NCBI GenBank assembly: GCA_943326975.2
Contig: CALPVI020000012.1
Coordinates: 1-14,888 of the forward strand
Reading direction: 5' to 3'
Length of the DNA: 14,888 bases
Source: Actinomyces viscosus
Lineage (GTDB): Bacteria > Bacteroidota > Bacteroidia > Flavobacteriales_D > Crocinitomicaceae
Shown in pieces: positions 6,128 through 14,154 of this stretch (position 1 is its first letter; every line of letters begins with the position of its first letter). The position numbers and the translations under genes are program-made. The notes beneath the pieces are model-generated. The model was not told the origin of the DNA. It made no database searches and worked only from the letters and a program-made list of their open reading frames with translations.

Positions 6128-8572
6128 TTAATAAAGTGAAGGGAATTTTATCGGTTCCGCTTCATTCATTATTTCATAGGCTTTTTCAAATATATCATCG
6201 ACACTAGGTTTTGAGAAGTAATCTCCGTCTGTACCATAAGCTGGACGGTGATCTTTCGCGCTAAGTGTCGCTGGAGCAGAATCCAAAACCGAGTATGCGT
6301 TTTGTTCTACTAATATTTTGTCTAACATATATCCTGAAGCACCACTTGAAACATCTTCGTCTATTATTAATAAACGACTAGTTTTAGTAAGTGATTCTTT
6401 AATTACATGGTTGATATCAAAAGGTAATAAAGTTTGAACATCGATTAATTCAACTGATATTCCTACTTCTTCTAATTGTTTTACTGCAATTTCACAGATA
6501 TTAAAAGTAGAACCATAAGATACAATTGTTAAATCGTTACCTTCTTTTACAATTTCAGGAATACCTAAAGGAGTTGTAAAATCTCCAATGTTAGTTGGAA
6601 GTGGCTCTTTTGCTCTGTATCCGTTTAAAGGCTCGATTACCAATGCAGCATCATCTGCTTGTAACAAAGTGTTATAAAAACCAGCTGCTTTTGTCATGTT
6701 TCTAGGAACACAAACATAAATACCTCTTAAAGCATTTACTATCATACCCATTGGGCTTCCGCTGTGCCAAATCCCTTCTAATCTATGACCTCTAGTACTA
6801 ATAATCAAAGGTGCTTTTTGACCTCCTTTAGTTCTATATTGAACTGTTGCTAGGTCGTCAGATAAAACTTGTATCGCATACAATAAATAATCTAAGTATT
6901 GAATTTCAGCAATTGGACGAAGACCTCTCATTGCCATACCAATACCTTGACCAATAATAGTACATTCACGAATTCCTGTATCTGCAACTCTTAAAGTACC
7001 GAATTGATCTTGTAAACCTTCTAATGTTTGATTAACACCACCAATTTTACCAGCATCTTCTCCGAAAATCAATGCTTGAGGATATCTTTCAAATAATTTT
7101 CTGTAATTTTCTTTTAAGATAATTCTACCATCTTCCATCGCAGGTTCCGCTTCGTAAGTTGGGGGAACTGAAGTGATTTTTAAAGCACTTTTGTCAGATT
7201 CTGAATATAAATGTGAGCTGTAGCGATCTTTATTAACCTCTATTTGCTGTCTTATCCATGCTGATAAAGCAATTCTTGAAGGGATGTTTTCACCTCTTAC
7301 AGTTCTTAGAACTTTTCTTGCTGCATTGAAAATATCTTTTCGGATAGGTTCCATTGCTCTTTCAAGACCTTCAATTTCTTTTTGGATGAACACTCCGTTT
7401 TGACTTTCTTCTGCAACAGCTTTCATTAAAGTAAGTGCTGTATTTAAATCAATTTTAATAGTATCAGAATATTCTTTCCATGCTAAAGATTTTTGATCTC
7501 TAACATATGTCTTTGCTTCTTTTTGAATTTCTTCAATTTCTTCAGCGGTGGCGATAATTAATCCATCTGTATTGAAATTAATTATCCATTCTTTGAATTT
7601 ATTGATACAATCATATTCTACCTCCCAATTCAATCGATCTTTTGATTTGTATCTTTCATGTGAACCAGAAGTCGAATGACCCTGAGGTTGATTAACTTCT
7701 TTAACGTGAACTAAAACAGGTACATGTTCCTCACGAGCTATTTTTGTAGCTTTCTCGAAAGTTTCACACATATGAACATAGTCCCAACCTTTAGTTACAA
7801 AAATCTCATAACCAGGTTTATCTTTTGTTCTTTGCATTCCTGAAAGTGCTTCAGAAATACTATCTTTTGTTGTTTGGTGGTGACGAGGTACAGAGATACC
7901 ATAACCATCATCCCAAACAGACATTACCATAGGTACTTGAAGAACACCTGCAGCATTAATTGTTTCCCAAAATGGACCTTCAGAAGTTGAAGCATCACCA
8001 ATTGTTCCAAATGCTACCTCATTTCCTCCGTTTGTAAATTTTTTAAATTCCTCTAAATCTTTTAATGTAGGATGTTCTCTATATACTTTAGAAGCTTGTG
8101 CTAAACCTAATAATCGAGGCATTTGTCCTGCAGTAGGTGAGATATCCGATGAGCTGTTAGGTCTATTCATTAAATTGACCCATTCACCTTTTTCGTCGAT
8201 ATTTCTAGTTGCATAATGTCCACCCATTTGACGCCCACCAGATAATGGATCGGCTTCAACATCAGTGTGCGCATATAATCCTGCAAAATATTGTTGGATT
8301 GTTAATTGGTTAATAGCTAACATTAAGGTTTGATCACGGTAATAACCAGATCTAAAATCTCCGTTTCTAAATTGTTTTGCTAATGCTATTTGTGCTAATT
8401 CTTTTCCATCACCAAAGATTCCGAATTTAGCTTTTCCAGTTAAAACTTCTCTTCGTCCTAACAAAGATGCTTCTCTTGAAACACAAGCCAAACGAAAATC
8501 GTTTAATATTTCTTGTTTAAAAGTTTCAAAATCAACTGTAGTTTCTAGTTCTTTAACGGATTGTTTTGCCAT
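6128..8572 (-). CDS. Fused E1 alpha-beta subunit of a 2-oxoacid (branched-chain type) dehydrogenase
   Basis: Thiamine-diphosphate E1 component that decarboxylates a 2-oxo acid and passes the acyl group to lipoyl-E2. One chain of 814 residues holds the alpha domain (about 20-330) and the beta domain (about 475-814) joined by a helical linker. Alpha motifs: the ThDP motif beginning GDASTSEG at 192-199 and ending WDDGYGIS at 220-227, and the HSTSGSHERY loop at 299-308, like the HSTS phosphorylation loop of branched-chain E1. Beta motifs: IFGEDAGKIGGV at 502-513 and IRECTIIGQGIGMAMRG at 534-550. This fusion is common in Bacteroidota and often labelled 2-oxoisovalerate dehydrogenase. E2 and E3 genes are not nearby, so substrate choice (branched-chain or pyruvate) is open. 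Single-gene unit with its own terminator; an upstream -7 box and a 17-bp palindrome may control it. Confidence 0.93.
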   Translation of the reverse strand: MAKQSVKELETTVDFETFKQEILNDFRLACVSREASLLGRREVLTGKAKFGIFGDGKELAQIALAKQFRNGDFRSGYYRDQTLMLAINQLTIQQYFAGLYAHTDVEADPLSGGRQMGGHYATRNIDEKGEWVNLMNRPNSSSDISPTAGQMPRLLGLAQASKVYREHPTLKDLEEFKKFTNGGNEVAFGTIGDASTSEGPFWETINAAGVLQVPMVMSVWDDGYGISVPRHHQTTKDSISEALSGMQRTKDKPGYEIFVTKGWDYVHMCETFEKATKIAREEHVPVLVHVKEVNQPQGHSTSGSHERYKSKDRLNWEVEYDCINKFKEWIINFNTDGLIIATAEEIEEIQKEAKTYVRDQKSLAWKEYSDTIKIDLNTALTLMKAVAEESQNGVFIQKEIEGLERAMEPIRKDIFNAARKVLRTVRGENIPSRIALSAWIRQQIEVNKDRYSSHLYSESDKSALKITSVPPTYEAEPAMEDGRIILKENYRKLFERYPQALIFGEDAGKIGGVNQTLEGLQDQFGTLRVADTGIRECTIIGQGIGMAMRGLRPIAEIQYLDYLLYAIQVLSDDLATVQYRTKGGQKAPLIISTRGHRLEGIWHSGSPMGMIVNALRGIYVCVPRNMTKAAGFYNTLLQADDAALVIEPLNGYRAKEPLPTNIGDFTTPLGIPEIVKEGNDLTIVSYGSTFNICEIAVKQLEEVGISVELIDVQTLLPFDINHVIKESLTKTSRLLIIDEDVSSGASGYMLDKILVEQNAYSVLDSAPATLSAKDHRPAYGTDGDYFSKPSVDDIFEKAYEIMNEAEPIKFPSLY

Positions 8573-8592
8573 AACTTAATTTATAAGACGGA

Positions 8593-8600
8593 CAAATTTA
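8593..8600 (-). promoter_or_regulatory. Putative -7 box of the E1 gene
   Basis: The minus strand reads TAAATTTG, matching TAnnTTTG, ending 20 nt before the ATG. The predicted start is near 8588, giving a leader of about 16 nt. No TTG is seen 17-23 bases upstream. Confidence 0.45.
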
Positions 8601-8643
8601 AGAATTTAAACCGATAAAAAAAAGACTTTTAAACTTTACTAAA

Positions 8644-8660
8644 ACAATTTACTAAATTGT
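8644..8660. promoter_or_regulatory. 17-bp perfect palindrome, possible operator
   Basis: ACAATTTA and TAAATTGT form an 8-bp inverted repeat around a single C. It lies about 56-72 bases upstream of the predicted E1 transcription start and about 150 upstream of the divergent glycosyltransferase promoter, a place suited to a dimeric regulator. It is entirely A/T except for one C/G pair per arm, so chance is not excluded. Confidence 0.3.
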
Positions 8661-8797
8661 AATGAAGCCTATTCTTGTACTCCTAAAATCGATAATTTTA
8701 ATTATAATCTAATTTTAAATTTGATTATATTTACTTTTTCACATCCAATAATTCATAACTAGTAAAATCTGACTACTTAATCTTTCTAGCAATTTTT

Positions 8798-8805
8798 TAT
8801 ATTTG
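8798..8805 (+). promoter_or_regulatory. Putative -7 box of the glycosyltransferase run
   Basis: TATATTTG matches TAnnTTTG and ends 23 nt before the TTG start of the GT2 gene. Predicted start near 8810. It would serve as the main promoter for the genes that follow closely behind; no good -33 element is seen. Confidence 0.5.
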
Positions 8806-8828
8806 TACTTATTCAAAAATAGAATACA

Positions 8829-9779
8829 TTGGATTTTACTAAAAATATATCAGTTGTTGTTCCTTTATATAACGAAGTTGAGTCGTTACCAGAATTGTTT
8901 TCATGGATAAAACGTGTAATGGATCATAGTAATTTTGCTTATGAAGTGATTTTTATTGATGATGGAAGTAAAGATGGTTCTTGGAAAGTTGTAGAAGAAT
9001 TAAAGTTGAATCATCAAGAAGTTCGTGGTATAAAATTTCAGCGAAATTACGGAAAATCTGCGGCGCTACAAAAAGGTTTTGAAGCAGCGGAAGGAAGGGT
9101 TGTAATTACTATGGATGCTGATTTACAAGATTCACCAGATGAAATCCCTGAATTATATCGAATGATTATAGAAGATGATTTAGATGTAGTTTCAGGATGG
9201 AAAAAGAAAAGATACGATCCGATAACGAAAACGATTCCAACAAAACTTTACAATTGGGCAGCTCGCAGATTAACAGGTATTCATTTGCATGATTTTAACT
9301 GTGGTTTAAAAGCATACAAAAATGAGGTGGTTAAAAGCATCGAAATTTATGGTGATATGCATCGATATATTCCGCCTTTGGCCAAGTTTGCAGGTTTTTC
9401 AAAAATTGGAGAAAAAGTAGTACAGCATCAATCTCGAAAATATGGGACCACAAAATTTGGTTTGAATCGTTTTTTAAACGGGCCTTTGGATTTACTTTCT
9501 GTAGTTTTCATGGGGAAATTTGGAAAAAAACCGATGCATTTCTTCGGAGCAATAGGTACTTTATTATTTTTAATAGGTTTTGGTTTTGCAAGTTACCTTG
9601 TTATAGATAAATTATTTATAGATAAAACTGCAAAGTTAATTGCTCAACGAACGGAATTTTTCATTTCTTTGGCAGCAATGATTATGGGAGTTCAATTTTT
9701 TCTAGCTGGATTTTTGGCTGAATTAGTTGGTAGGAATTCATCAACAAGAAATCATTATTTAGTTGAAAAAACGCTTTAA
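8829..9779 (+). CDS. GT2 family glycosyltransferase, polyprenyl-phosphate sugar synthase type (TTG start)
   Basis: Probably moves a sugar from a nucleotide donor to a polyprenyl phosphate at the inner membrane, as DPM1/GtrB/ArnC-type enzymes do. The 316 residues show a GT-A catalytic domain with VVVPLYNE at 9-16, DDGS at 44-47 and DADLQD at 96-101 (metal and sugar-nucleotide binding), then two C-terminal membrane helices at about 238-259 and 277-299. An in-frame TAG lies three codons upstream and the next Met is residue 31, beyond the first catalytic strand, so the start must be TTG at 8829. First gene of a six-gene run; the HAD gene begins 7 bases after its stop. The sugar is unknown. Confidence 0.9.
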   Translation: MDFTKNISVVVPLYNEVESLPELFSWIKRVMDHSNFAYEVIFIDDGSKDGSWKVVEELKLNHQEVRGIKFQRNYGKSAALQKGFEAAEGRVVITMDADLQDSPDEIPELYRMIIEDDLDVVSGWKKKRYDPITKTIPTKLYNWAARRLTGIHLHDFNCGLKAYKNEVVKSIEIYGDMHRYIPPLAKFAGFSKIGEKVVQHQSRKYGTTKFGLNRFLNGPLDLLSVVFMGKFGKKPMHFFGAIGTLLFLIGFGFASYLVIDKLFIDKTAKLIAQRTEFFISLAAMIMGVQFFLAGFLAELVGRNSSTRNHYLVEKTL

Positions 9780-9786
9780 TTTCTAG

Positions 9787-10329
9787 ATGGAAAATCTTAA
9801 GATTGATCATACATGGACACTTTTTTTAGATAGAGATGGTGTTATAAATCATCGAATCATGGGAGGTTATGTTACTTCTATTGATGAATTTCAATTTTTA
9901 AATGGAGTACTTGATGCAATGAAAATATTTAAGAATACTTTTTCTCATGTATTTGTCGTTACTAATCAACAGGGAATAGCAAAAAACATAATGACTGAGC
10001 GTAACCTTTTGGAAATTCATGATTATATGTGTAGTCAAATTGAAAAAGCTGAAGGGAGTATTACAAAATGCTATTTTGCGCCAGAGTTAAAGACAGATCA
10101 AAATAATACTCGAAAGCCTAAGCCAAATATGGCATTAAAAGCAAAACAAGATTTCCCTAATGTTGATTTTCAAAAGTCAATTATGGTTGGTGATACAGAT
10201 TCTGATATAAAGTTTGGAATGAATCTTGGAATGAAAACTATAAGAATTAAAACGGTCGAAACAATAAATGTGGAAGCAGATTTTACATTTACTAGTTTAA
10301 AAGAATTTTCAGATAAATTAATGTTATGA
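9787..10329 (+). CDS. HAD-IIIA phosphatase, GmhB/histidinol-phosphatase-like, zinc cysteines missing
   Basis: HAD-superfamily phosphatase of the group holding D,D-heptose 1,7-bisphosphate phosphatase (GmhB) and histidinol phosphatase. The 180 residues contain all four catalytic motifs: DRDGV at 15-19 (nucleophile D15, acid D17), TNQ at 59-61, RKPKPNM at 109-115 and GDTDSD at 135-140. In GmhB a zinc loop with three Cys and one His sits just before RKP; here that stretch (95-108) keeps only C95. So the enzyme is either a zinc-free form or has another sugar phosphate substrate. Its place between glycosyltransferases, with a GT9 heptosyltransferase-like gene downstream, suggests nucleotide-heptose or similar precursor synthesis. 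It overlaps the next gene by 4 bases (ATGA). Confidence 0.85.
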   Translation: MENLKIDHTWTLFLDRDGVINHRIMGGYVTSIDEFQFLNGVLDAMKIFKNTFSHVFVVTNQQGIAKNIMTERNLLEIHDYMCSQIEKAEGSITKCYFAPELKTDQNNTRKPKPNMALKAKQDFPNVDFQKSIMVGDTDSDIKFGMNLGMKTIRIKTVETINVEADFTFTSLKEFSDKLML

Positions 10330-11093
10330 AGAAACTCATTTTTATTTATTTACTTTTTATTAGTGCTCTTATCCATGCTCAAATAAATCAAGTTGATGCA
10401 AATGGTAAAAAGCAAGGTTCATGGGAGAAAAAACATCCAAAAAGTTCTGTTTTACACTACAAGGGACAGTTCAAGGATGATAAACCAGTAGGAGTCTTTA
10501 CTTATTATTATTTATCAAATAAAATTCAAGCGGTTATTAAACACGATGTGAAAACAGGTCGTTCAGAAGCAACGTTCTATCATGAAAATGGTAATATTTT
10601 GAGTCAGGGGATTTTTAAAAACATGAAAAAAGATAGTGTTTGGTGTAATTATGTCCCTTCTGGTCGATTGAGTTCAAAAGAAACGTATAAAAATGATGTG
10701 TTAGATGGGAAAATGAATGTGTATTATGTACCTGAAGATTTGTATGATAAAACGCAACAAGTTTATTACACTTGTAACTATTTGAATGGTAAACTTGATG
10801 GAGAAAAAATTGAATATTTTCAAGGTGGGAAATTAAAGTCTAAAGGTAATTATCGAAATAATATCAAAGTTGGCGTTTGGGAAGAATATCACCCTAATGG
10901 CCGTCTAATGATGACACAAAGATATTTGAAAGGTGAAAGACATGGTTGGTGGATTTCATATGGTGAGAATGGTCAAGAAACTGGAAGAACTTATTATTAC
11001 GAAGGAACACGCCTAGAAGGCAAAGAATTGGAGAAAAAATTAAAAGAATTAAAAGCAAAAGGAATCGATCCAAATGGAGGAGGGAATGGTTAG
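10326..11093 (+). CDS. Exported MORN-repeat protein (YwqK-like)
   Basis: A 255-residue protein with a signal peptide (MKKLIFIYLLFISALIHA, cleavage likely before Q19) followed by about seven degenerate MORN_2 repeats of roughly 22-24 residues, with cores such as YHENGNILSQG, YFQGGKLKSKGNY and YHPNGRLMMTQRY. These repeats form an open beta sheet; family members are often mislabelled toxin-antitoxin YwqK antitoxins, for which there is no evidence here. The tail is lysine-rich and ends in GGGNG. The start is fixed by the ATGA overlap with the HAD gene, so translation is likely coupled. The role in this glycan locus is unknown; a periplasmic or surface scaffold is a guess. Confidence 0.85.
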   Translation: MKKLIFIYLLFISALIHAQINQVDANGKKQGSWEKKHPKSSVLHYKGQFKDDKPVGVFTYYYLSNKIQAVIKHDVKTGRSEATFYHENGNILSQGIFKNMKKDSVWCNYVPSGRLSSKETYKNDVLDGKMNVYYVPEDLYDKTQQVYYTCNYLNGKLDGEKIEYFQGGKLKSKGNYRNNIKVGVWEEYHPNGRLMMTQRYLKGERHGWWISYGENGQETGRTYYYEGTRLEGKELEKKLKELKAKGIDPNGGGNG

Positions 11094-11133
11094 ATTCAAT
11101 CTTTTTTCCTTAGTTTAGTATTTTGTATAGTAA

Positions 11134-11829
11134 ATGAGTATCAAATTAAAATATCTAATTCTGATTTTACCAATTCTGATTATTGGTTTGGTAATATCAT
11201 GTAAGAAAAAAACTACTTTACCTCAAGATCTACATTCTGAATATTTTGGTCTTTATAAAGGTAGATATGTGATTTATGATGTTATCGAAATTAATCATGA
11301 TATTGATGCTACAAAAAAACACGATACATTGCATTATCAATTGAAAACTAAAATTGGTCAGGATTTTATTGATAATGAAGGACGATCAGCTAAAGAATTT
11401 ATTCGATTCAAACGAAATATTCAAAATGATCCATGGCAAGAAATTGATTTATGGACAACGATAATAAATGGAAATAAAGCTGAGTTAGTTGAAGAAAATC
11501 AACGAATGATTAAGTTGATTTTTTCTCCAACAATCTATAAAACTTGGAATGCAAATGCATACAACATTGGTGATGCCTTAAATTGTTCTTATTCAGCAGT
11601 CCATGTTCCGTATAAAATAGACAATACTATTTTTGATTCTACATTAGTGGTGAATCAACAGAGTTACTATACTTTAGTAGATTGTAAGCGAAAGTTTGAA
11701 GTTTATGCATCAAAAGTTGGATTGGTTTATAAGTATTATAAAGATTTAAGAATCAATAATTTTGATACCTTAGATGTTGAAAAGGGAAAAGAATTATATT
11801 ACAAGTGCGTTGGTTACGGATTTGAATAA
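11134..11829 (+). CDS. Putative lipoprotein of unknown function
   Basis: A 231-residue protein with a lipoprotein signal: basic start, hydrophobic stretch 6-20 and lipobox-like VISC with the lipidated cysteine at 23. It is followed by KKK rather than the acidic or glutamine-rich surface-export signal of many Bacteroidota lipoproteins, so a periplasm-facing location is more likely. The mature part looks all-beta, with an opening of the type YFGLYKGRYVIYDV seen in many Bacteroidota lipoproteins that I cannot name further; three cysteines follow at about 154, 187 and 225. It begins 40 bases after the MORN gene and ends 35 before the GT9 gene, the loosest spacings in this run, so it could be partly independent. 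Confidence 0.8.
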   Translation: MSIKLKYLILILPILIIGLVISCKKKTTLPQDLHSEYFGLYKGRYVIYDVIEINHDIDATKKHDTLHYQLKTKIGQDFIDNEGRSAKEFIRFKRNIQNDPWQEIDLWTTIINGNKAELVEENQRMIKLIFSPTIYKTWNANAYNIGDALNCSYSAVHVPYKIDNTIFDSTLVVNQQSYYTLVDCKRKFEVYASKVGLVYKYYKDLRINNFDTLDVEKGKELYYKCVGYGFE

Positions 11830-11864
11830 TTCATTAAAATATTGACTGAAAAAGACACTGAAAA

Positions 11865-12965
11865 ATGAATATATCTGAAGTTAAATATAATTGTAGACAT
11901 TTTAGAGCGGGTATTCCTTGTGGGCCAAATAAAAAACATGATGTAACTTGTTCATATTGTTCTTATTACCAACCAGTTGACACAAAAGTTTTAATTATAA
12001 AATTAGGTGCATTAGGAGATGTTATTCGTACGACACCTTTAATAGAAAGATTTAAAAAAGAATATCCAAATGTTCATTTTACTTGGTTAACGCATAGTCC
12101 TGCTGTATTGCCATCAAGTGAAATAGATATAATTTACAAATGGGATTTTACTTCAGTTTATACTGTTCAAAATACAAAGTTTGATATTGCTGTCAATTTG
12201 GATAAAGACAACGAAGCATGTATGTTATTGGCAAATGTTGAGGCGAAAATTAAGTATGGATACATTTGGAAAGATAACCATATTGCAGCAGCAACAGATA
12301 GAGCTGAACATAAATTATTGACAGGTTTTTTTGATGGATTATCAAAAGAAAATACAAAAAGTTATTTAGAGGAAATATTTGAAATTTGTCATTTTGATTT
12401 TCAAAAAGAGGAATATTTAATCAATTTAAACAAACACCTTGCAGATCAATGGAAAGAACGTTTTGAAGCATTGTCTGAAGGGAAAAAAATTGTAGGATTA
12501 AATACTGGTTGTGGTCCAAGATGGAATACGCGTTTGTGGTCAGATCATAATTGGGAATTATTGGCTTTAGAATTAAAAAAGAGAGGTTATTTTCCTGTTT
12601 TTTTGGGTGGAGAATTGGAACATGAAAAAAACATGAGAATGTCACAAAATGTTACTTGTTCTTATCCAGGTCATTTTTCATTAGAAGAATTTATGGCAAT
12701 AACCAATTCTTGTGATTTTATCATTACACAAGTTTCAATGATGATGCATATTGCTACAGCGTTGAAAAAGAAAATGGTGCTTTGTAACACGATTTTTAAT
12801 AAACATGAATTTGAATTGTACGATAGAGGTTTGATAGTTGAGCCTCCAAAACCATGTGAATGTTATTTTGGAAATACATGTAAGCGAGGTGAAAATTCTT
12901 GTATGCACGATATTCATCCATCCGATTTTGTCAAAGCAATTTTAACTTTAGATAATAATCACTAA
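11865..12965 (+). CDS. GT9 family glycosyltransferase (heptosyltransferase-like) with two cysteine clusters
   Basis: Likely transfers a heptose or other sugar to lipopolysaccharide core or a related surface glycan on the cytoplasmic face. In the 366 residues the GT9 fold starts at about 41 (VLIIKLGALGDVIRTTP; D52 matches the catalytic Asp of WaaC) and the C-terminal half has NTGCGPRWNTRLWS at about 214-227 and a donor-side helix ITQVSMMMHIATAL at 287-300, where the usual DTG/DSG triad reads QVS. It has an N-terminal extension with C10, H12, C19, H25, C29 and C32, and a C-terminal cluster with C331, C333, C339 and C346. The N-terminal extension resembles a CRHFRG-PC-C-x2-C pattern I associate with a GT9 subgroup. 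A metal-binding site is inferred. The GT4 gene follows after 1 base. Confidence 0.88.
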   Translation: MNISEVKYNCRHFRAGIPCGPNKKHDVTCSYCSYYQPVDTKVLIIKLGALGDVIRTTPLIERFKKEYPNVHFTWLTHSPAVLPSSEIDIIYKWDFTSVYTVQNTKFDIAVNLDKDNEACMLLANVEAKIKYGYIWKDNHIAAATDRAEHKLLTGFFDGLSKENTKSYLEEIFEICHFDFQKEEYLINLNKHLADQWKERFEALSEGKKIVGLNTGCGPRWNTRLWSDHNWELLALELKKRGYFPVFLGGELEHEKNMRMSQNVTCSYPGHFSLEEFMAITNSCDFIITQVSMMMHIATALKKKMVLCNTIFNKHEFELYDRGLIVEPPKPCECYFGNTCKRGENSCMHDIHPSDFVKAILTLDNNH

Positions 12966-12966
12966 A

Positions 12967-14085
12967 ATGAAAATTGCTTATTTATCTACATTTTTTCCCT
13001 TTCGTGGAGGAATTGCTCAATTCAATGCGTTGTTATACCGAGCATTTGAAAAAGAAAATCAAATTAAAGCATTCACTTTTAAGCGACAATATCCAGCGAT
13101 TCTTTTTCCTGGAGAAACACAATTTGTAACGGAAGGTGATAAGGTAGATGAGATTCCAGCAGTTAGGGTGTTAGATTCGATTAATCCTTTTACTTATTTG
13201 AGTTCTGCTCGAAAAGTAAAGAATTTTCAACCAGATATTATTATTACAAAATACTGGATGACTTTTTTTGGTCCATCTTTGGGGTATGTTTGTAAAAGTT
13301 TGAATAAAAGAGCAAAGAGAATCAGTATTTTAGATAATGTAATTCCGCATGAAAAACGATTTTTTGATGGGTTTTGCAATCGCTATTTTTTAAAGAATAA
13401 TGATGGTTTCATTGTGATGTCTGATGCGGTTTTGAATGATCTGCTTTCAATTAAACCTGAGGCGAAATACCTAAGAGTTAATCACCCAGTATACGATCAT
13501 TTTCCAGCGCCAATTGAAAGAGAAAATGCTCAGAAACAATTAGGATTAGATTCTTCCAAAAAAACAATTCTATTTTTCGGTTTTATTCGTGATTACAAGG
13601 GATTGGATTTGTTAATTCAGGCAATGAATGAATTAGATGATACCTATCAATTAGTGATTGCTGGAGAAGTATACGGTTCATTTGATAAATACCAAGAATT
13701 AATCGATAATTCAGTTGCGAAAAATAGAATAGCACTTTACAATAAATATATCGGAGATGATGATGTAGCTGTCTATTTTTCAGCTTCAGATGTTTGTGTT
13801 TTACCTTATAAATCAGCTACACAATCAGGAATTACTTCTATTTCAAATCATTATAATTTACCAATAATTGCAACAAATGTTGGAGGTTTAAAAGAAACGA
13901 TTCACCATAATCAAACTGGATTGATTGTTGAGAAACCTCAAAGTGAATTAATCGCTTCAACAATTCAACACTATTTCGATAATGATTATAAATCGGAATT
14001 TTCTAAAAATATTGAAATTGAAAAAGCTGAAAATTCATGGGAGAATTTTGCATCAAAAATTATTCAATTTTCAAAGGAATTATAA
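12967..14085 (+). CDS. GT4 family glycosyltransferase
   Basis: Retaining GT-B glycosyltransferase for a surface polysaccharide or lipopolysaccharide core. The 372 residues show the N-terminal domain beginning MKIAYLSTFFPFRGGIAQFN, with the glycine-rich acceptor loop at 13-17, the start of the donor domain ILFFGFIRDYKGLDLLIQAM at 201-220, an AGE motif at 232-234, and the nucleotide-sugar site YKSATQSGI at 281-289 followed by PIIATNVGGLKE at 299-310. In the usual E-x7-E pair the first Glu is replaced in this subgroup (SATQSG), while E310 is present. It starts one base after the GT9 stop, so the two are surely co-transcribed, and it is the last gene before the bidirectional terminator. Donor and acceptor cannot be told from sequence. 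Confidence 0.92.
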   Translation: MKIAYLSTFFPFRGGIAQFNALLYRAFEKENQIKAFTFKRQYPAILFPGETQFVTEGDKVDEIPAVRVLDSINPFTYLSSARKVKNFQPDIIITKYWMTFFGPSLGYVCKSLNKRAKRISILDNVIPHEKRFFDGFCNRYFLKNNDGFIVMSDAVLNDLLSIKPEAKYLRVNHPVYDHFPAPIERENAQKQLGLDSSKKTILFFGFIRDYKGLDLLIQAMNELDDTYQLVIAGEVYGSFDKYQELIDNSVAKNRIALYNKYIGDDDVAVYFSASDVCVLPYKSATQSGITSISNHYNLPIIATNVGGLKETIHHNQTGLIVEKPQSELIASTIQHYFDNDYKSEFSKNIEIEKAENSWENFASKIIQFSKEL

Positions 14086-14109
14086 TTTCTAATTACAATA
14101 TTTTATAAA

Positions 14110-14138
14110 AAAAAGGTGTCTTTATTAGACACCTTTTT
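14110..14138. terminator. Bidirectional rho-independent terminator
   Basis: Arms 14110-14121 and 14127-14138 pair perfectly over 12 bp (GC core GGTGTC/GACACC) around a 5-nt loop, with A runs on one side and T runs on the other. It lies between the convergent GT4 and MBL-rhodanese genes and should stop both. Confidence 0.93.
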
Positions 14139-14154
14139 GTTTATTGAATTTTTT

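Noticed and set aside
10326..11093. MORN-repeat gene as a toxin-antitoxin component
   Set aside because: The YwqK antitoxin label is a carried-over annotation; there is a signal peptide and no toxin-like partner beside it.
11092..11107. Tiny AGAT-TCA-ATCT hairpin plus six T after the MORN gene
   Set aside because: A 4-bp A/T-rich stem overlapping the stop codon is too weak to call a terminator, though it may reduce read-through.
12421..12917. Two minus-strand frames (74 and 60 codons) inside the GT9 gene
   Set aside because: Both are opposite a clear glycosyltransferase and look like noise.
8829..14085. Six-gene run as a new defence or mobile island
   Set aside because: Every recognisable enzyme is a sugar transferase or sugar-phosphate phosphatase, and base composition matches the rest; no integrase, nuclease or repeat borders are seen.
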